DNA of 7,414 bases. Origin: Lachnospiraceae bacterium (GTDB lineage: Bacteria; Bacillota_A; Clostridia; Lachnospirales; Lachnospiraceae). The DNA is taken from positions 1-7,414 of the forward strand of contig JAGACI010000252.1 in assembly GCA_017614185.1 (NCBI GenBank), in the 5' to 3' direction. Each line of letters starts with the position of its first letter. Positions within the stretch are counted from its first letter, which is position 1. A program made the translations under genes and the position numbers. Of the stretch, positions 5,479 to 7,414 are shown one piece after another. The notes beneath the pieces are model-generated. The model saw only the letters and a list, made by a program, of their open reading frames with translations, was not told the origin of the DNA and ran no database searches.

Positions 5479-5505
5479 CCTTTATAATCAATGTGTCACC
5501 TGTAT

Positions 5506-5814
5506 TTACTGTTCCTCAATATGCTCTCTTCCCATGGCGATTATTACTCTGACATGCTCATCGGCAAGGGAATAAAACATTAATTTGCCGTCTCTTCTGC
5601 TCTTGACAAGCTTGTTGGTTTTAAGCACCTTAAGCTGATGAGAAATGGCAGATTGTGTCATGTTAAGCGATGTTGCAAGATCGCCTACCGAGAATTCCCC
5701 GTCAAAAAGAACGAAGAGTATCTTCAATCTTGTTGAATCACCGAACACCTTAAAAAGGTCGGCAAGATCATATAATTCCGTTTCATCCGGTATGTTTTTG
5801 TTTGCTTTTGTCAT
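5506..5814 (-). CDS. ArsR/SmtB-family metal-sensing repressor, SmtB/CzrA-like
   Basis: This 102-residue winged-helix protein should be a dimeric repressor that leaves DNA when metal binds. LFKVFGDSTRLKIL (20-33) opens the family domain, SVGDLATSLNMTQSAISHQLKVLK (42-65) is the helix-turn-helix, and RRDGKLMFYSL (73-83) the wing. The C-terminal helix carries Asp85, His87, His98 and Glu101, the same residues and spacing as the alpha-5 zinc site of SmtB (Asp, His, His, Glu). The CadC-type cysteine motif ELCVCD is absent; the matching stretch reads EFSVGD. Zn(II) is therefore the likeliest signal, with Co(II) possible. ATG at 5814 is only 2 bases after the P-type ATPase stop, with AAAGGG (5822-5827) inside that gene, so the two are co-transcribed. 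It is the distal gene of the unit and is followed by a strong terminator. Autoregulation is inferred. Confidence 0.93.
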   Translation of the reverse strand: MTKANKNIPDETELYDLADLFKVFGDSTRLKILFVLFDGEFSVGDLATSLNMTQSAISHQLKVLKTNKLVKSRRDGKLMFYSLADEHVRVIIAMGREHIEEQ

Positions 5815-5816
5815 TT

Positions 5817-7414
5817 TTATACCCTTTTTACATTGAGAACTCTGATGGCATTAAGTACCGCCAGAACCATTACACCTACATCCGCAAAAATCGCAAGCCA
5901 CATGTTGGCGATGCCTAATGCACTTAAGATAAGGCACGCTACCTTGATTCCGATTGCAAGATAAATGTTCTCGTAAACGATTCTCATGCACTTTCTTGCG
6001 ATTCTTATTGCCTTTGAAATCTTTCTCGGGTCATCATCCATAAGAACGACATCTGCAGCTTCAATTGCAGCATCACTTCCCATGGCACCCATCGCGATTC
6101 CGACATCCGCTCTTGAAAGAACGGGCGCATCGTTGATTCCGTCGCCGACAAAGGCAAGGATTTCATTTTCAGCCTTGTTTGAAATGAGTTCTTCTACCTT
6201 GTTGACCTTGTCTTCAGGAAGAAGTTCTGCGTGGTACTCTGTAATTCCAAGCTTCTTTGCGACCGCATCGGCTGCCTTTTTGGCATCACCTGTAAGCATA
6301 ATGCTCTTGCTTACTCCGGTCTTCTTAAGTCCCTCGATTCCTTCTGCAGAACCGTCTTTTATCTCATCACTGATTATAACATAACCTGCGTACTCGCCGT
6401 TTTTGGCTACATGGACAATAGTTCCTGCTTCTGAGATGTCAGGAATGCTCAAATCTAAAGACTTCATAAGTTTGGCATTACCTGCCGCAATTTTATCTCC
6501 GTTAACGACCGCTTCAAGGCCGTGTCCGGGAATCTCCTTGACATCTTTGGTATCTTCCTGCTTGGGCTTTACATCGCAGGCATCGATAAGGCTTAAGGCA
6601 ATGGGATGCGAAGAGTAAACCTCAGCACCGGCAGCCATCCTTATCAGTTCTTCTTTTTCAATCCATTCCTTTGCAGGAACAGCTTCTGTTACTTTGAAAA
6701 CACCTTTTGTAAGAGTTCCTGTTTTATCAAAAACAACATATTTTACTTTGGCAAGAGCCTCCAGGTAGTTTGAGCCCTTGATAAGGACACCTGCTCTGCT
6801 CGCTCCGCCGATTCCTCCGAAGAAACTTAAAGGAATACTGATTACAAGGGCGCAAGGACAGCTTATTACAAGGAAAGACAATGCCCTGTAAATCCAATCG
6901 CCCCAGACTGCCTCTTTCCCAAGAAGCATAAGTACAAGGGGAGGTACGATGGCAAGTGCCAATGCCATATAGCAGACTATCGGAGTATAGACTTTGGCAA
7001 ACTTTGAAATGAAAGCCTCGGATCTTGATTTCCTTGAGCTCGCATTCTCGACAAGCTCTAAGATTTTGGATACCGTGGATTCGCCAAATTCTCTGTTGGT
7101 CTTAACGGTAATAACACCGGTAAGGTTGATGCATCCGCTTATGATTTCATCGCCTTCAAGGGCTTCTCTTGGAACGCTCTCACCTGTCAATGCCGATGTA
7201 TCAAGTGTCGAATTACCCTCTGTTATTACGCCGTCGATAGGAACTTTTTCTCCAGGTAAAATCTTGATAAGGCTTCCAATCGGAACCTCGTCAGGATCTT
7301 TTTTTACAATCTCACCATTCTCCAAAACCTTGGCGCAATCGGGTCTTATGTCCATAAGATTGGAGATGTTTCTGCGGCTCTTTCCTACTGCGTAGCTTTC
7401 AAAAAGCTCACCGA
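5817..7414 (-). CDS. cadA: Zn/Cd/Pb-exporting P1B-type ATPase (CadA/ZntA family), N-terminus beyond the window
   Basis: This membrane pump uses ATP to export divalent soft metals. The reading frame is open to the right edge: before the ATG at 7355 it encodes GELFESYAVGKSRRNISNL, a conserved family segment, so that ATG is internal. Counting from it, visible landmarks are DIRPD (2-6), actuator TGES (57-60), CPC metal site (166-168), phosphorylation site DKTGT (210-214), SSHP (248-251), TGD (355-357) and GDGINDAP (404-411). Lys471 in the IGIK helix and Asp492 in FADVGV match the transmembrane Lys and Asp that, with CPC, mark the Zn/Cd/Pb subgroup and differ from the copper pumps. About 530 residues are present; the first membrane helices and any N-terminal metal-binding domain, perhaps 80-180 residues, lie outside. 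The co-transcribed SmtB-like repressor gene starts 2 bases after its stop. Confidence 0.96.
   Translation of the reverse strand, partial: GELFESYAVGKSRRNISNLMDIRPDCAKVLENGEIVKKDPDEVPIGSLIKILPGEKVPIDGVITEGNSTLDTSALTGESVPREALEGDEIISGCINLTGVITVKTNREFGESTVSKILELVENASSRKSRSEAFISKFAKVYTPIVCYMALALAIVPPLVLMLLGKEAVWGDWIYRALSFLVISCPCALVISIPLSFFGGIGGASRAGVLIKGSNYLEALAKVKYVVFDKTGTLTKGVFKVTEAVPAKEWIEKEELIRMAAGAEVYSSHPIALSLIDACDVKPKQEDTKDVKEIPGHGLEAVVNGDKIAAGNAKLMKSLDLSIPDISEAGTIVHVAKNGEYAGYVIISDEIKDGSAEGIEGLKKTGVSKSIMLTGDAKKAADAVAKKLGITEYHAELLPEDKVNKVEELISNKAENEILAFVGDGINDAPVLSRADVGIAMGAMGSDAAIEAADVVLMDDDPRKISKAIRIARKCMRIVYENIYLAIGIKVACLILSALGIANMWLAIFADVGVMVLAVLNAIRVLNVKRV

Noticed and set aside
5986..6384. 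132-residue open frame antisense to the P-type ATPase
   Set aside because: Its Ser/Ala/Leu-rich low-complexity translation is the usual mirror of a real gene; no independent support.
7353..7355. ATG at 7355 as the real start of the P-type ATPase
   Set aside because: The conserved family sequence continues upstream without a stop to the window edge, and membrane helices required by the family are missing.

Overview
The window looks like chromosomal DNA from a low-to-moderate GC Gram-positive anaerobe of the Clostridia, most likely a Lachnospiraceae relative such as Butyrivibrio or Pseudobutyrivibrio. This is inferred from strong GGAGG-type ribosome binding sites, AT-rich intergenic regions, U-tailed hairpin terminators and the style of the proteins; no marker gene proves it.

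Layout. Positions 1-450 hold no intact large gene. They contain an AT-rich palindromic repeat element (about 69-178) with imperfect terminal inverted repeats and a related sequence cut by the left edge. After it come the apparent 3' tail of a broken gene (to 260), a tiny ORF behind a strong ribosome binding site (285-338) and a probable promoter (311-339). Positions 451-2505 (+) encode a 684-residue protein in which a probably extracytoplasmic alpha/beta hydrolase is fused to an eight-helix membrane domain. All remaining genes are on the minus strand. In transcription order they are: a zinc/cadmium-type P1B ATPase (right edge to 5817, N-terminus missing); an SmtB/CzrA-like ArsR metal sensor (5814-5506); a terminator (5478-5442); an intergenic promoter with two operator-like palindromes; a NatA-like ABC ATPase (5326-4535) overlapping by 8 bases a NatB-like ABC-2 permease (4542-3313); a terminator (3277-3236); and surE (3221-2502). 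The surE stop codon shares a CTAG with the stop of the hydrolase gene on the other strand.

How they work together. The P-type ATPase and ArsR protein form a metal-efflux unit in which the sensor probably senses Zn(II) and represses its own operon; the sensor is unusual in being the distal gene. The ABC pair is a separate two-gene export operon with its own near-consensus promoter, whose -35 element lies inside a perfect palindrome, so it is probably repressed by a regulator not identifiable here. SurE is a housekeeping nucleotidase. The hydrolase-membrane fusion is the least understood gene. I see no CRISPR array, tRNA, rRNA, transposase or phage gene. I do not see a clear new multi-gene defence or biosynthetic system; the best leads are the fusion protein, the palindromic repeat element and the tandem operator in the ABC promoter.
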